39,277 nt of DNA from Frankiaceae bacterium (GTDB lineage: Bacteria; Actinomycetota; Actinomycetes; JAFAQI01), in assembly GCA_025929315.1 (NCBI GenBank), contig JAICMI010000007.1:1-39277 (forward strand), read 5' to 3'. This document shows positions 1-10,227 of this stretch, piece after piece. Under the pieces are notes generated by a model. That model ran no database searches. It saw nothing but the letters and a program-made list of their open reading frames with translations, and had not been told where the DNA came from. The translations under genes and the position numbers were made by a program. Numbering within the stretch: the stretch's first letter is position 1; each line of letters opens with the position of its first letter.

Positions 1-1599
1 CATCGCCTTCTCGATCGTGGCGTCCACGTCGTCCGGTGACTCGCACGCCAATCCCTCGCAGCCGTAGGCGTCGGCGAGCTTGACGAAGTCCGGGACCCGC
101 TTGGAGTCGAGGTCGGTGTTGGAGTACCGCTCGTTGTAGAACAGCGTCTGCCACTGACGGACCATGCCCAGCGACTCGTTGTTGATCACCGCCACCTTGA
201 TCGGGATGTCGTTGATCGCGCAGGTGGCGAGCTCCTGGTTGGTCATCTGGAAGCAGCCGTCACCGTCGATGGCCCAGACGAGCTTGTCGGGGCAACCGAC
301 CTTGGCTCCCATAGCCGCCGGCACCGCGAAGCCCATCGTGCCGAGGCCACCGGAGTTGATCCAGGTGTTGGGGTTCTCGTAGGAGATGAACTGGCTGGCC
401 CACATCTGGTGCTGGCCGACGCCCGCCACGTAGACGGCTTCGGGACCGGCGATCCGGCCGAGCCGCTCGATGACGAGCTGCGGGTTGAGCGAGCCGTCGG
501 ACTCGGGGTCGTAACCGAGCGGATAAGTACGACGCCAGCCGTTGCACTGCCGCCACCACGCGGTGTAGTCCGGCTGCCGACCCGCGTCGAGCTCTGCCCG
601 CACGGCCACCACGAGGTCGGCGATGATCTCGCGTGCGTCGCCGACCACTGGGATGTCCGCCACGCGGTTCTTGGAGATCTCGGCCGGGTCGATGTCGGCG
701 TGGATGACGGTCGCGCCCGGGGCGAAGGTCGAGAGCTTGCCCGTCACCCGGTCGTCGAAGCGCGTGCCGAGCGCAAGCATCACGTCGCACTTCTGCAGCG
801 CAGCGACCGCCGAGACGGCCCCGTGCATGCCTGGCATGCCGAGGTGCAGCTGGTGGGAGTCGGGAAAGGCCCCACGTGCCATGAGCGTCGTGATGACCGG
901 TGCGCCGAGCAGCTCGGCGAGCTGGCGCAGCTCGGCGGCAGCGCGGGCCTTGAGCACGCCACCACCGACATAGAGCACCGGGCGCTTCGCGTCGAGCAGC
1001 ACCCGGGCGGCTTCGCGCACCTGCTTGGCATGTGCCTTGGCCGCCGGCCGATAACCGGGCAAGTCCATCTCGACCGGCCACTGGAAGTCGGTGCGGGCCT
1101 GCAACGCATCCTTGGCGATGTCTACGAGCACCGGACCCGGCCGGCCGGTGTTGGCGATGTGAAACGCCTCGGTCAGCACGCGCGGGATGTCAGCGGCGAC
1201 CTGCACCAGGAAGTTGTGCTTGGTGATCGGCATCGTGATGCCGCAGATGTCGGCTTCCTGGAAGGCATCCGTGCCGATGGCCGCGGACGGCACCTGACCC
1301 GTGATCGCCACGATCGGCACGGAGTCCATGTAGGCGTCGGCGATCGGGGTGACCAAGTTGGTCGCGCCGGGTCCGCTCGTCGCCATGCAGACGCCGACCC
1401 GTCCGGTCGCCTGGGCGTAGCCCGTCGCGGCGTGGCCGGCGCCCTGTTCGTGCCGGACGAGGATGTGGCGCACGCGCTGCGAGTCGAACAGCGGGTCATA
1501 GGCCGGCAGGATCGCGCCGCCGGGGATGCCGAAGACGACGTCGACCGCAAGCTCTTCGAGCGAGCGGACGAGCGACTGCGCTCCGGTGAGTTCGGTCAC
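1..1599 (-). CDS. ilvB: Acetolactate synthase large subunit (3' end beyond the window)
   Basis: Minus-strand translation from GTG at 1599: [82 protein letters not shown]..., typical ThDP-dependent AHAS; GAAAGGA SD-like sequence upstream; runs off the left edge. Confidence 0.95.
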   Translation of the reverse strand, partial: MTELTGAQSLVRSLEELAVDVVFGIPGGAILPAYDPLFDSQRVRHILVRHEQGAGHAATGYAQATGRVGVCMATSGPGATNLVTPIADAYMDSVPIVAITGQVPSAAIGTDAFQEADICGITMPITKHNFLVQVAADIPRVLTEAFHIANTGRPGPVLVDIAKDALQARTDFQWPVEMDLPGYRPAAKAHAKQVREAARVLLDAKRPVLYVGGGVLKARAAAELRQLAELLGAPVITTLMARGAFPDSHQLHLGMPGMHGAVSAVAALQKCDVMLALGTRFDDRVTGKLSTFAPGATVIHADIDPAEISKNRVADIPVVGDAREIIADLVVAVRAELDAGRQPDYTAWWRQCNGWRRTYPLGYDPESDGSLNPQLVIERLGRIAGPEAVYVAGVGQHQMWASQFISYENPNTWINSGGLGTMGFAVPAAMGAKVGCPDKLVWAIDGDGCFQMTNQELATCAINDIPIKVAVINNESLGMVRQWQTLFYNERYSNTDLDSKRVPDFVKLADAYGCEGLACESPDDVDATIEKAM

Positions 1600-1640
1600 G
1601 ACGATCCTTTCAAGAGTCAGCTCCAACACTGTGTTTGCTC

Positions 1641-1675
1641 AAAAGAAAACCCCTCGTGCCGACGGCACAGAGGGG
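1641..1675 (-). terminator. Rho-independent terminator/attenuator in the ilvB leader
   Basis: Minus strand CCCCTCTGTGCCGTCGGCACGAGGGG followed by TTTTCTTTT: GC-rich stem (one bulged T) plus U-tract, before the ilvB start. Confidence 0.9.
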
Positions 1676-1676
1676 C

Positions 1677-1708
1677 GAGCGCGCTGGCGACTATCAGCCG
1701 GCGCGCTC
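1677..1708 (-). promoter_or_regulatory. Leader hairpin spanning the leader-peptide stop codon
   Basis: Inverted repeat gagcgcgc (1677-1684)/gcgcgctc (1701-1708), extended by ggc/gcc after one mismatch; the leader TGA (1694-1696) lies in the loop. Confidence 0.7.
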
Positions 1709-1735
1709 CACCAATACGACGAAGAGGTTGTTCAC
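1694..1735 (-). CDS. Putative ilvB leader peptide MNNLFVVLVERAG
   Basis: GTG AAC AAC CTC TTC GTC GTA TTG GTG GAG CGC GCC GGC TGA; 5 of 13 residues are Leu/Val; followed by a hairpin and terminator before ilvB; TACCGT lies 6 nt upstream of the GTG. Confidence 0.8.
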   Translation of the reverse strand: MNNLFVVLVERAG

Positions 1736-1754
1736 GCGGTCACGGTAACACGCG

Positions 1755-3431
1755 TCACCCGGTGATGGCACCCAGAGATGCGGATTGCACGAGCTTCGCG
1801 TATTTGGCCAGCACCCCGGAGGTGTAGCGCGGCGCCGGCGGCCGCCAGTCGGCAAGCCGCTTGGCAAGCTCGTCGGCGTCGACCAGCAGGTCGAGCGTGC
1901 GCGACGCCACGTCGAGCCGGATCCGGTCGCCGTCACGGACGAGCGCGATCGGGCCCCCGTCCAGTGCCTCCGGTGCGACGTGGCCGACGCAGAGCCCGGT
2001 CGTGCCGCCGGAGAAGCGCCCGTCGGTGAGGAGCAGCACGTCCTTGCCGAGACCTGCTCCCTTGATGGCACCGGTCACGGCGAGCATCTCGCGCATGCCG
2101 GGTCCGCCGCGCGGGCCCTCGTGCCGGATGACGACGACGTCTCCCGCCTTGAGACTTCCCTCGGTGACCGCGTGCATCGCGGGCTCTTCGGTGTCGAAGA
2201 CCCGCGCCGTGCCCTCGAAGACGGTCTCGTCGAAGCCGGCCGTCTTCACAACGGCACCGTCGGGAGCCAGCGACCCACGCAGGATCGTGATGCCTCCGGT
2301 CTTGTGAATCGGGTTGGACAAAGCGTGGATGACCTTGCCATCGACGTCGCGGGAGTGGACGTCGGCGAGGTTGTCCGCGACCGTGCGACCGGTGACGGTC
2401 AGCGCGTCGCCGTTCAGGAGCCCGGCGTCGAGGAGGGCACGCATCACCACCGGGATGCCGCCGACCTTGTCGACGTCGGACATCACGTAGCGGCCGAAGG
2501 GCTTCACGTCGGCGAGGTGGGGTGTCCGGTCACCGACGCGGTTGAAGTCGTCGAGAGTGAGGTCGACGCCGGCTTCGTTGGCGATCGCCAACAGATGCAG
2601 CACCGCGTTGGTCGAGCCGCCGAGAGCCATGACAACGGTGATGGCGTTCTCGAAGGCAGGCTTGGTGAGAATCTGCCGCGCAGTTATGCCCTGGTCGATC
2701 AGCTTGACGACTGCCTCGCCGGACGCGACCGCGTAGTCGTCGCGCCTACGGTCGACGGCCGGCGGCGCGGCGCTGCCGGGCAACGACATGCCCAACGCCT
2801 CGGCTGCGCTGGCCATCGTGTTTGCGGTGAACATGCCACCGCAGGCGCCCTCGCCGGGGCAGGTGCTTCGTTCGATGGCGTCCAGCTGCTTGCGGGTGAT
2901 GCGACCCGCCGCGCATGCGCCGACGCCTTCGAACACGTCGGTGATGACAAGCCGTTCGTCGTCGTCGAGCCGGCCGGGCAGCGTCGTACCCGCATAGAGG
3001 AACACGGAGGCCAGGTCGAGTCGGGCAGCGGCCATCAACATGCCTGGCAGCGACTTGTCACAGCCGGCGAGGAGCACGCTTCCGTCGAAACGCTCCGCGA
3101 ACATCACCGTCTCGACTGAATCGGCGATGACCTCGCGCGACACGAGCGAGGCATGCATGCCTTCGTGACCCATGGAGATGCCGTCGGACACCGAGATGGT
3201 GCCGAACTCGAGCGCCACCGCGCCCGCTGCTCGCACCCCGTCTTTCGCCCGCTTGGCCAACCGGTCCAAGGACAGGTTGCACGGAGTGATCTCGTTCCAT
3301 GACGACGCGACGCCGATCTGTGGTTTGTCCCAGTCGTCGTCGGTGAGACCGACCGCGCGCAGCATCGCACGTGCGGGCGCGCGCTCCATGCCCTCGGTGA
3401 CGTCGCGACTGCGCGGCTTGCGATCGACCAT
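1755..3431 (-). CDS. ilvD: Dihydroxy-acid dehydratase
   Basis: [52 protein letters not shown]...[27 protein letters not shown]...; start ATG at 3431 preferred over the ORF-track extension. Confidence 0.96.
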   Translation of the reverse strand: MVDRKPRSRDVTEGMERAPARAMLRAVGLTDDDWDKPQIGVASSWNEITPCNLSLDRLAKRAKDGVRAAGAVALEFGTISVSDGISMGHEGMHASLVSREVIADSVETVMFAERFDGSVLLAGCDKSLPGMLMAAARLDLASVFLYAGTTLPGRLDDDERLVITDVFEGVGACAAGRITRKQLDAIERSTCPGEGACGGMFTANTMASAAEALGMSLPGSAAPPAVDRRRDDYAVASGEAVVKLIDQGITARQILTKPAFENAITVVMALGGSTNAVLHLLAIANEAGVDLTLDDFNRVGDRTPHLADVKPFGRYVMSDVDKVGGIPVVMRALLDAGLLNGDALTVTGRTVADNLADVHSRDVDGKVIHALSNPIHKTGGITILRGSLAPDGAVVKTAGFDETVFEGTARVFDTEEPAMHAVTEGSLKAGDVVVIRHEGPRGGPGMREMLAVTGAIKGAGLGKDVLLLTDGRFSGGTTGLCVGHVAPEALDGGPIALVRDGDRIRLDVASRTLDLLVDADELAKRLADWRPPAPRYTSGVLAKYAKLVQSASLGAITG

Positions 3432-3455
3432 GTTGCAAAGAGTACGGTCCCGGTC
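3432..3455. promoter_or_regulatory. Compact divergent promoter region (ilvD/amidase)
   Basis: 24-bp gap; + strand TACGGT (3443-3448)+7 nt+ATG; - strand TACTCT (3444-3439)+7 nt+ATG. Confidence 0.6.
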
Positions 3456-4877
3456 ATGACGGAACCGGCATGGCTGGATGCGACTGCTCAGGCGGAGCTC
3501 GTGCGCACCGGCGAGGTGAGTGCGAAGGAGCTCGTCGAGGCAGCGATCGCGCGCGTCGAGGCGTTGAACCCTCAGCTGGACGCGGTCACGTGGACGAGGT
3601 ACGACGAGGCTCGGACCGAGGCCGCGGGTGAGCCGACCGGACCCTTCGCCGGCGTGCCGATGCTGCTCAAGGACCTGGGGTGCAGCGTCGCCGGTGAGCC
3701 GCTGACGTTCGGCCTCGGCCCGCTGCGCGGATTCCGCTGGCCGGTGACGTCCTATCTCGCCGAGCAGTTCCGCACTGCCGGGTTCGTGAATCTCGGTCGC
3801 AGCAACGTGCCCGAGATGGGCACGACGGTCACGACCGAGGCGAAGAGCTTCGCGCCCGCCCGCAACCCGTGGAACCCGGAGCACTCGACCGGCGGGTCAT
3901 CAGGCGGTGCGGCGGCGGCGGTCGCAAGCGGCATGGTGCCGATCGCGCATGCGAGTGACGGCGGCGGGTCGATCCGGATCCCGGCCAGTGAGTGCGGTCT
4001 CGTGGGGCTCAAGCCGACGAGAGGTCGAGTCTCCAAGGGCCCCCTTGGCAGCGAGGGCTGGGCCGGCGGGTCGATCGACGGCGTGCTGACGCGGACGGTG
4101 CGCGACGCCGCCGCCGGGCTCGACGCGATCAGTGCCGCCATGGCGGGCGAGCCCTACTACGCGCCGGCACTACCCGGTCCGCTCGCGGCCGAGGTCGGCA
4201 ACGACCCCGGGCAGCTGCGCATCGGCTTTCTGGACCGGGCACCCGGTGACTACTACCTCAACGATCCGGAGTGCACCGCAGCTGTCTCCACCGCCACGAA
4301 GCTGTTCGAGTCACTCGGCCATCACGTCGAGCCGGGTGGTCCGACGGCCATGTTCGACCCGGAGTTCGGCAAGCACTTCGTCACCGTCATCGCCGCCGAC
4401 ACCGCGCTGTTCTTCCGCGAAGTCGAGCACCTGCTCGGCAAGCCCATCTCCGCCGACGAGGTGGAGCCCCGCAACGCGCGCTACCGCCAGGCAGGCGACT
4501 CGATCGACGCACCGACCTACATCGCCGCACGGGCCGGCATCGGCATGTGGGCGCGCCGGATGGCGGACTGGTGGACGTCGTACGACGTGCTCGTGACACC
4601 GACGCTTGCTGCGCCGCCACCACGACTCGGTTGGTTCACCGAAGAGGGCCCCGACCGAGAGGGTCCGCGGATCGCCAGCTTCAGCCCCTACACCGCGCCG
4701 TACAACATGACCGGGCAGCCGGCCATCAGCCTGCCGCTGCACTGGACGCCGGACGGGCTGCCCGTGGGAGTGCAGCTGGTCGCGGCTTACGGCCGCGAGG
4801 ACCTCCTGGTCCGCCTCGCGGCGCAGCTGGAAACAGCTGCACCCTGGGCCGACAAGCGGCCCAGGGTGCATGCCTGA
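3456..4877 (+). CDS. Amidase (amidase signature family)
   Basis: [53 protein letters not shown] amidase signature; 473 aa. Confidence 0.92.
   Translation: MTEPAWLDATAQAELVRTGEVSAKELVEAAIARVEALNPQLDAVTWTRYDEARTEAAGEPTGPFAGVPMLLKDLGCSVAGEPLTFGLGPLRGFRWPVTSYLAEQFRTAGFVNLGRSNVPEMGTTVTTEAKSFAPARNPWNPEHSTGGSSGGAAAAVASGMVPIAHASDGGGSIRIPASECGLVGLKPTRGRVSKGPLGSEGWAGGSIDGVLTRTVRDAAAGLDAISAAMAGEPYYAPALPGPLAAEVGNDPGQLRIGFLDRAPGDYYLNDPECTAAVSTATKLFESLGHHVEPGGPTAMFDPEFGKHFVTVIAADTALFFREVEHLLGKPISADEVEPRNARYRQAGDSIDAPTYIAARAGIGMWARRMADWWTSYDVLVTPTLAAPPPRLGWFTEEGPDREGPRIASFSPYTAPYNMTGQPAISLPLHWTPDGLPVGVQLVAAYGREDLLVRLAAQLETAAPWADKRPRVHA
4838..4870 (+). terminator. Hairpin inside the 3' end of the amidase CDS (possible terminator)
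   Basis: Perfect 13-bp inverted repeat tgcaccctgggcc-gacaagc-ggcccagggtgca ending 7 nt before the last base of the stop codon; no U-tract. Confidence 0.45.
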
Positions 4878-4895
4878 GATCGAGCTGGGATCAGG

Positions 4896-5975
4896 TCAGG
4901 ACTTGACCTTGAGGACCTTGCTGGCCGACCCCGCAAAAGCGGCGTTGCCAGACGTCTTGGTCTCATACTTGGTCGTCTTCTTCTGAGTCAGACCCTTGAA
5001 CTTGTACTTGCCGGTCGAGCTGGTCGTCTTGGCCTTGCCGATCTTGGTCAGGCCAGTGCTCTTCACCTTGTAGAGCGTGACCTTGAGGCCGGCGACGGCC
5101 TTGCCCGCTGCGGTGACCTTGCCCTTGATTGCGAACGCGGCTCCCTTGGCGACGGACGACGGACCCGAGATCGAGGTCGCCGTCTTGGCCTGCGCTGCGA
5201 ACGAGACCACAGCGCCACCGATGTTGCCGGCGGCCGGGTTGGCGAGGTTGTCCGTGCCCGCCACGATGCACGTCTTGCCCGCGGTGCAGGCGAAGGGACC
5301 CGGGTCGCTGGCGCTGATCGGGAACTTGACCGTGTAGGTGCCCGTGAACGCACCGTTGGCGTCGGTCGTGAACGTCTTGACGAGGCTGGCGTCACAGTGC
5401 TGCAGCGCGGTCGGCTTGTCCGGCGAGTTGCACTCGGCGACGTAGACGGTGCCAGTGGTCCCGTTGGAGGTCGGCTTGTAGCCGGCGCCGGAGAGGTTGA
5501 CGACCGAGCCATTCTTGAGGTTCGACCGCGGCGAGATCTGCAGGCGGTCGAACTGGATCATCGCGGCCGAGGCCTGCGACAGGTCCTGACCAGTCGGGTC
5601 GGTCGAGCCCGCGATGAAGCAGGTGCTGTTGGCGTTGCAGGCACCGTCGCCGACTGTGCCGGTGTGGACCTTGAAGGCGGGAACGCTGAAAGCGCCGTTG
5701 GCGTCTGTCTGCGTCGGCGTCGCGGTCGCGAGGTCACAGTTGGCCTGGCCCGTCGTGCCACTGCACTCGACGAGGTAGGCAGTCGTGCTGGGCTTGAAGC
5801 CGGACCCGGTCACGTTGACGGTGTCACCGTTCTGGAGACCGAAGCCAGCGCTCTGGGTGGCCCACGTCGCCGTCATGGACGCGGCCGCGAAAGCGGGGGT
5901 GCTGGGGACGAGGACGGCACCGATCGCGGCGCCGGCTGTCGCCAGTCCGAGGGTTACTCGGGTCTTGAGATGCAT
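4896..5975 (-). CDS. Secreted protein with two neocarzinostatin-like domains and a Lys-rich Ig-like C-terminal domain
   Basis: Signal peptide MHLKTRVTLGLATAGAAIGAVLVPSTPAFAA; repeated units MTATWATQSAGFGLQNGDTVNVTGSGFKPSTTAYLVECSG..CDLAT.. and LQISPRSNLKNGSVVNLSGAGYKPTSNGTTGTVYVAECNS..HCDAS..; SD CAGGAG upstream. Confidence 0.78.
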   Translation of the reverse strand: MHLKTRVTLGLATAGAAIGAVLVPSTPAFAAASMTATWATQSAGFGLQNGDTVNVTGSGFKPSTTAYLVECSGTTGQANCDLATATPTQTDANGAFSVPAFKVHTGTVGDGACNANSTCFIAGSTDPTGQDLSQASAAMIQFDRLQISPRSNLKNGSVVNLSGAGYKPTSNGTTGTVYVAECNSPDKPTALQHCDASLVKTFTTDANGAFTGTYTVKFPISASDPGPFACTAGKTCIVAGTDNLANPAAGNIGGAVVSFAAQAKTATSISGPSSVAKGAAFAIKGKVTAAGKAVAGLKVTLYKVKSTGLTKIGKAKTTSSTGKYKFKGLTQKKTTKYETKTSGNAAFAGSASKVLKVKS

Positions 5976-6088
5976 CTACTACTCCTGAGTCGACAACGAT
6001 GTCGACAACCAGCCTGCACAACCAGAAGGACATTCGGTATAGCCCGGGATGACCAGTTCTGCCCTGGTCCAAGATCAACTGCGACCGG

Positions 6089-7330
6089 TTAGGCCCGTCG
6101 GACGTCGAATGTGAACCCTTGGGCGCGGAGCCGCTCGATGAGTGGTTGGCCGATGCCGGTCGCGGGCGTCAGCACACCCGCGCGCGGCGGGAGCCGGTCA
6201 CCGTCCAGGGCGAGCGACAACCCGGACTCGCCGAACATGACCGCGGTCGCCGCATAGCCCGGATCGCCTTGAGCAGCGACCGTGGCGACGTAGCGCTGGC
6301 CGGAGGTCGTCCGGGAGTGGATCTCGATCCGGAAATGCCCTCGGTTCCGAGTCTTCTCCGAGGGACCCTGACCGGGCTTCGGCAGGACCCGGTCGAGCGC
6401 CGCGCGGGATGGCTTGAACGCCATCGCGCCCATCATGGCCGCGAGCCCGCCGGTGATCGCTCCCGCTCGTGCGACGCCGAGCGGACCGTTGCCGGTGCCC
6501 ATCGTCTCCCGGTAGCGGAACCGGCGGCCGTAGCCCCAGTCCTGCAGCGCGTTGCTTCGTCGTACGACGCGCGTGTTGACCTGCGCCATGACGAAGGGCG
6601 CGAGCCACTGGCCGATCTCACGGTCGTAGACGGGGCTTCGTAGATCGGTCTCCCGCTGCCAGGCCGGGTCCTGATCCGGCTCCTTGTCGCGCTGGGGACT
6701 GAGGACATAGGGGTCGACCACCAGCTTCTGCTGGTCCGGATGCGCCGCCAGCTCCTCGAGCTGGGCACGCATCGAGTCGATGGTGCCGCCGGAGATGCCA
6801 CCGCGCAGCGCGGTCACGACAAGCGTGGTGTCCTCCAGGTCACCGGCCCCGTCCTGCGCGACCTGCTCGTGCAGGGCGAGCACGCCGAGGTCGGACGGGA
6901 TGGAGTCGAACCCGGCCGTGTGCACGATCCGCGCACCCGTGCGGCGCGCGGTCTCGTCCAGCTCGTCGATGGTGCGGCGCATGAACAACGGTTCACCGGT
7001 CAGATCGGCGTAGTGAGTGCCGGAGTCGGCGCACGCTGCCGCGAGCGGCAAGCCGTAACGCAGGTAGGGCCCGACCGTGGTCGCGACTGCCGTGGTCCGA
7101 CGCACCATCTCGTCGAGCGCGGCGCGATCCGCGGAGTCAGCGACGATGAGCGGCCAGCTGAGCGCAGGCCCACCAAGCCGCTGTCGGAGCGCTTCGAGCT
7201 TTTGCCGGGAGCGGCCGGCGAGACCGATGCGGGCGTCAGCCGGCGCAGAGCGGAGCAAGTAGGCCGCGGTCAGCGTGCCGACGAAACCCGTCGCACCGTA
7301 GAGGACGACGTCCAGCTTTTCTTCGCTCAT
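6089..7330 (-). CDS. Saccharopine dehydrogenase NADP-binding-fold protein (trans-acting enoyl reductase-like)
   Basis: MSEEKLDVVLYGATGFVGTLTAAYLLRSAPADARIGLAGRSRQKLEALRQRLGG..; GAGGAG SD upstream of ATG at 7330. Confidence 0.85.
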   Translation of the reverse strand: MSEEKLDVVLYGATGFVGTLTAAYLLRSAPADARIGLAGRSRQKLEALRQRLGGPALSWPLIVADSADRAALDEMVRRTTAVATTVGPYLRYGLPLAAACADSGTHYADLTGEPLFMRRTIDELDETARRTGARIVHTAGFDSIPSDLGVLALHEQVAQDGAGDLEDTTLVVTALRGGISGGTIDSMRAQLEELAAHPDQQKLVVDPYVLSPQRDKEPDQDPAWQRETDLRSPVYDREIGQWLAPFVMAQVNTRVVRRSNALQDWGYGRRFRYRETMGTGNGPLGVARAGAITGGLAAMMGAMAFKPSRAALDRVLPKPGQGPSEKTRNRGHFRIEIHSRTTSGQRYVATVAAQGDPGYAATAVMFGESGLSLALDGDRLPPRAGVLTPATGIGQPLIERLRAQGFTFDVRRA

Positions 7331-7340
7331 CCGGGTCTCC

Positions 7341-7760
7341 TCAGCAGGTGGCGTACCAGAGATCGTGCGCACTCATCGCGCCGAGGTCGATCGCGCCGGT
7401 CGGCAGCTCCCGATCCGGCCAGATCTGCCCGATGGCGTCGCCGCGCAGGGCGAGGACCGGCGAGTCGATGTGCGCGACGTTGATCTGCTCGACCGACAAC
7501 CCGGTGATGCGTTCGATCTCATCGTCGATGTCGTGATGTCCGGTTGTCGCGATGACCAGCGGACCGGGCACCCAGAGCAACGCCAGCACCATCGAAGTCT
7601 TGAGCAGCCGCACCCAGTCCTCGCCGGCAGTCGAGTCCCATTCACAGCGCAAACCCTCGAACGCAGGCGCCGTCGACCCCGGCAGCGCAGCGATGACCGA
7701 CTCGACCGGCCACGCTCCGCGCTCGCGCGCGCGGAGGAACACCTCAGTGACGTCCTGCAC
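7341..7760 (-). CDS. Hypothetical protein (139 aa)
   Basis: GTG start at 7760 (MQDVTEVFLRARERGAWPVESVIAALPGST...AHDLWYATC); TAGGGT 7 nt upstream of GTG; divergent from the hydrolase. Confidence 0.65.
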   Translation of the reverse strand: MQDVTEVFLRARERGAWPVESVIAALPGSTAPAFEGLRCEWDSTAGEDWVRLLKTSMVLALLWVPGPLVIATTGHHDIDDEIERITGLSVEQINVAHIDSPVLALRGDAIGQIWPDRELPTGAIDLGAMSAHDLWYATC

Positions 7761-7799
7761 AGGCCGAACCCTAGAGGCCGTGCCAAACTTTCGGGCGAC

Positions 7800-8693
7800 A
7801 TGGGGAGCTTCGACGTCACCAGCCACGACGGCACGCGCATCGTGGGCTGGCGCAACCTCGCTGCCGCTGACGACCTGCCCGTCGTCATCTCCAACGGACT
7901 CGGCACCAGCCCGGCAGCATGGCCGACAGTCGTGCGTGATGGCGGCGGCTTCCGCGTGGTGACCTGGTACTACCGAGGCACCGTCGGCGACCGGCCGGCT
8001 GACGAGAACAGGATCACTGTCGAGGACCATGTCGGCGACATGCTCGCCGTGATGGACCACGAGGGCATCGACAAAGCGCTCATCGCCTGCTGGTCCCTGG
8101 GCGTCAACGTCGGGTTCGAGTTCGCCCGCGCCTATCCGGAGCGCGTGGCCGGCGTCATGGCGGTCGCAGGTGTGCCGGGTGGCACCTTCCGGGCGATGTT
8201 CGGACCGCTACGCGTGCCGAAGCGGTTCCGGCACTCCCTCGGCGTCAGGGCCGCCCGGCTCGGCCGCCGCTTGGGGCCGCAAGTGTCGTGGGTCGCCGGG
8301 CACATCCCGCTCAACCGCGTGACCGCCGGGGTCATCAACCACAGCGGCTTCGTTCTCCCGGCCGCCAAGACGGACCGGCTCATCCCTGCGCTGCAGGAGT
8401 TCCGCGAACACGACTTCCGCTGGTACTTCAACCTCGCCGTCGCAGCCGCCGAGCACGAGCCGATGGATCTCGCGTTCGTCAAGGTGCCGGTGACTCTGGT
8501 CGCTGGAAAGTACGACGTCCTGACGTCGATGTACGACATGGTCGACGCCGCATCGCGAATCCCGCACGCCGAGCTGCACCTGCTGCCCGGCTCACACTTC
8601 CTGCCGCTGGAATATCCCGACGAGCTTGCCACCGAACTGCACCGGCTCGCGGAGCGCACCGACCTCACGGTGCGGCAGCCCGCGGCGCCCTAG
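7800..8693 (+). CDS. Alpha/beta hydrolase
   Basis: [45 protein letters not shown]...[29 protein letters not shown], nucleophile elbow WSLGV. Confidence 0.88.
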   Translation: MGSFDVTSHDGTRIVGWRNLAAADDLPVVISNGLGTSPAAWPTVVRDGGGFRVVTWYYRGTVGDRPADENRITVEDHVGDMLAVMDHEGIDKALIACWSLGVNVGFEFARAYPERVAGVMAVAGVPGGTFRAMFGPLRVPKRFRHSLGVRAARLGRRLGPQVSWVAGHIPLNRVTAGVINHSGFVLPAAKTDRLIPALQEFREHDFRWYFNLAVAAAEHEPMDLAFVKVPVTLVAGKYDVLTSMYDMVDAASRIPHAELHLLPGSHFLPLEYPDELATELHRLAERTDLTVRQPAAP

Positions 8694-10213
8694 GTCAGCC
8701 GCTCCAACAACAGCTCCCGGGCGCGCTTGGCGTCGGCGGACCCGCCGGTGGCCTTCATCACCGCGCCCACCAGGGGTCCCAGCGCACCCTGGTTGCCGCC
8801 GCGAACCTTGTCGGCGACATCTGCGTTGCCGGCGATCGCTGCATCCACGGCAGCGACCAGCTCATCCTCGCCCGCGACCTTCCAGCCATGCGCCTCGATG
8901 ACTGCATCCGGCTCACCCTCACCGGCGACGACCGCATCGGCCACCTGGCGCGCAAGCTTGTTGGTGAGCGCACCCTCGTCCTCGAGCGCGCTGATCCGCG
9001 CAACCTGCGCGGGCGTGATGGTGAGTGCGGCGGCCTCGACGTCCTTCTCGTTGGCGATGCCGACGAGATAGCCGAGCCACCACCCGCGAGCCTTCTGCGC
9101 AGGCGCCCCAACAGCAATGGTCTCGGCCACGAGATCCAACACGCCCGCATTGGTCATCTGCTCGATGTCCAAAGGCTCGAATCCGTTGTCGGCTGCGAAG
9201 CGCGCGCGTTGCGCGCTCGGCGGCTCGGGCAGATCGGCGCGCAGCGACTCGACCCAGTCCGTTGCAGGTGCCAGCGGAACGAGGTCGGGCTCCGGGAAGT
9301 AGCGGTAGTCCTGCGCTTCCTCCTTGCTTCGACCGGGACTCGTCGTACCGCTGTCCTCGTGGAAGTGGCGGGTCTCCTGCACGATCCGTTCGCCGGCGTC
9401 GAGAAGTGCAGCCTGTCGCTCGACCTCGAATCGGACCGCGCGCTCGACCGACCGCAGTGAGTTGACGTTCTTGGTCTCGGTGCGAGTGCCGAAGGTGTCG
9501 CCGCCGGCCGGCATCAGCGAGGTGTTGACGTCGCACCGCATGCTGCCCTGTTCCATGCGGACGTCCGAGACGCCGAGCCCGCGCAAGAGGTCGCGCAGCT
9601 CGGTGACATAGGCGCGGGCTACGACCGCGGCCTCCTTGCCGGTGCCCGCGAGGGGCTTGGTGACGATCTCGACGAGCGGGATGCCGGCGCGGTTGTAGTC
9701 GACGAGCGAGTGCGTGGCGCCGTGGATGCGCCCGGTGGCGCCACCGACGTGGAGCGTCTTGCCGGTGTCCTCCTCCAGATGGACGCGCTCGATCTGCACC
9801 CGGTATGTCGATCCACCCGGTAACGGCACGTCGAGATAGCCGTCGACGCACAAGGGCTCGTCGTACTGCGAGACCTGGTAGTTCTTCGGCATGTCCGGAT
9901 AGAAGTAGTTCTTGCGTGCGAACCGGCACCACTCCGCGATGCGGCAGTTGAGCGCGAGGCCGATCCGGATCGTGAACTCGATGGCGCGCTCGTTCGTGAC
10001 GGGAAGGCTGCCGGGAAGCCCGAGGCAGACCGGGCACACCTGGGTGTTGGGCTCAGCGCCGAACACAGTCGAGCAGCCGCAGAAGAGCTTCGTCGCCGTC
10101 CCGAGCTCGACGTGTGTCTCGAGCCCGAGCACCGGGTCGTATTTGTCGAGTGCCTCGTCGTAGGGCACCAGCGACGTCGCGGCCGTGCTCCGCGCGTCAG
10201 AAGAGATAGTCAC
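8690..10213 (-). CDS. gatB: Asp-tRNA(Asn)/Glu-tRNA(Gln) amidotransferase subunit B
   Basis: [66 protein letters not shown]..; GTG start ([10 protein letters not shown]) chosen. Confidence 0.96.
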   Translation of the reverse strand: MTISSDARSTAATSLVPYDEALDKYDPVLGLETHVELGTATKLFCGCSTVFGAEPNTQVCPVCLGLPGSLPVTNERAIEFTIRIGLALNCRIAEWCRFARKNYFYPDMPKNYQVSQYDEPLCVDGYLDVPLPGGSTYRVQIERVHLEEDTGKTLHVGGATGRIHGATHSLVDYNRAGIPLVEIVTKPLAGTGKEAAVVARAYVTELRDLLRGLGVSDVRMEQGSMRCDVNTSLMPAGGDTFGTRTETKNVNSLRSVERAVRFEVERQAALLDAGERIVQETRHFHEDSGTTSPGRSKEEAQDYRYFPEPDLVPLAPATDWVESLRADLPEPPSAQRARFAADNGFEPLDIEQMTNAGVLDLVAETIAVGAPAQKARGWWLGYLVGIANEKDVEAAALTITPAQVARISALEDEGALTNKLARQVADAVVAGEGEPDAVIEAHGWKVAGEDELVAAVDAAIAGNADVADKVRGGNQGALGPLVGAVMKATGGSADAKRARELLLERLT

Positions 10214-10227
10214 TGCCCTAGCCTGCC

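Noticed and set aside
1785-3119. Long plus-strand ORF (444 aa) antisense to ilvD
   Set aside because: Composition is that of an out-of-frame read of a high-GC gene; ilvD on the other strand is unambiguous. The same applies to 409..1827(+), 17394..19196(+), 19513..20940(-), 10360..11505(-) and 33782..35305(+).
3432-3884. N-terminal extension of the ilvD ORF (start at 3884)
   Set aside because: The extension has no DHAD similarity and overlaps the amidase; ATG at 3431 fits the family start and a -10-like box.
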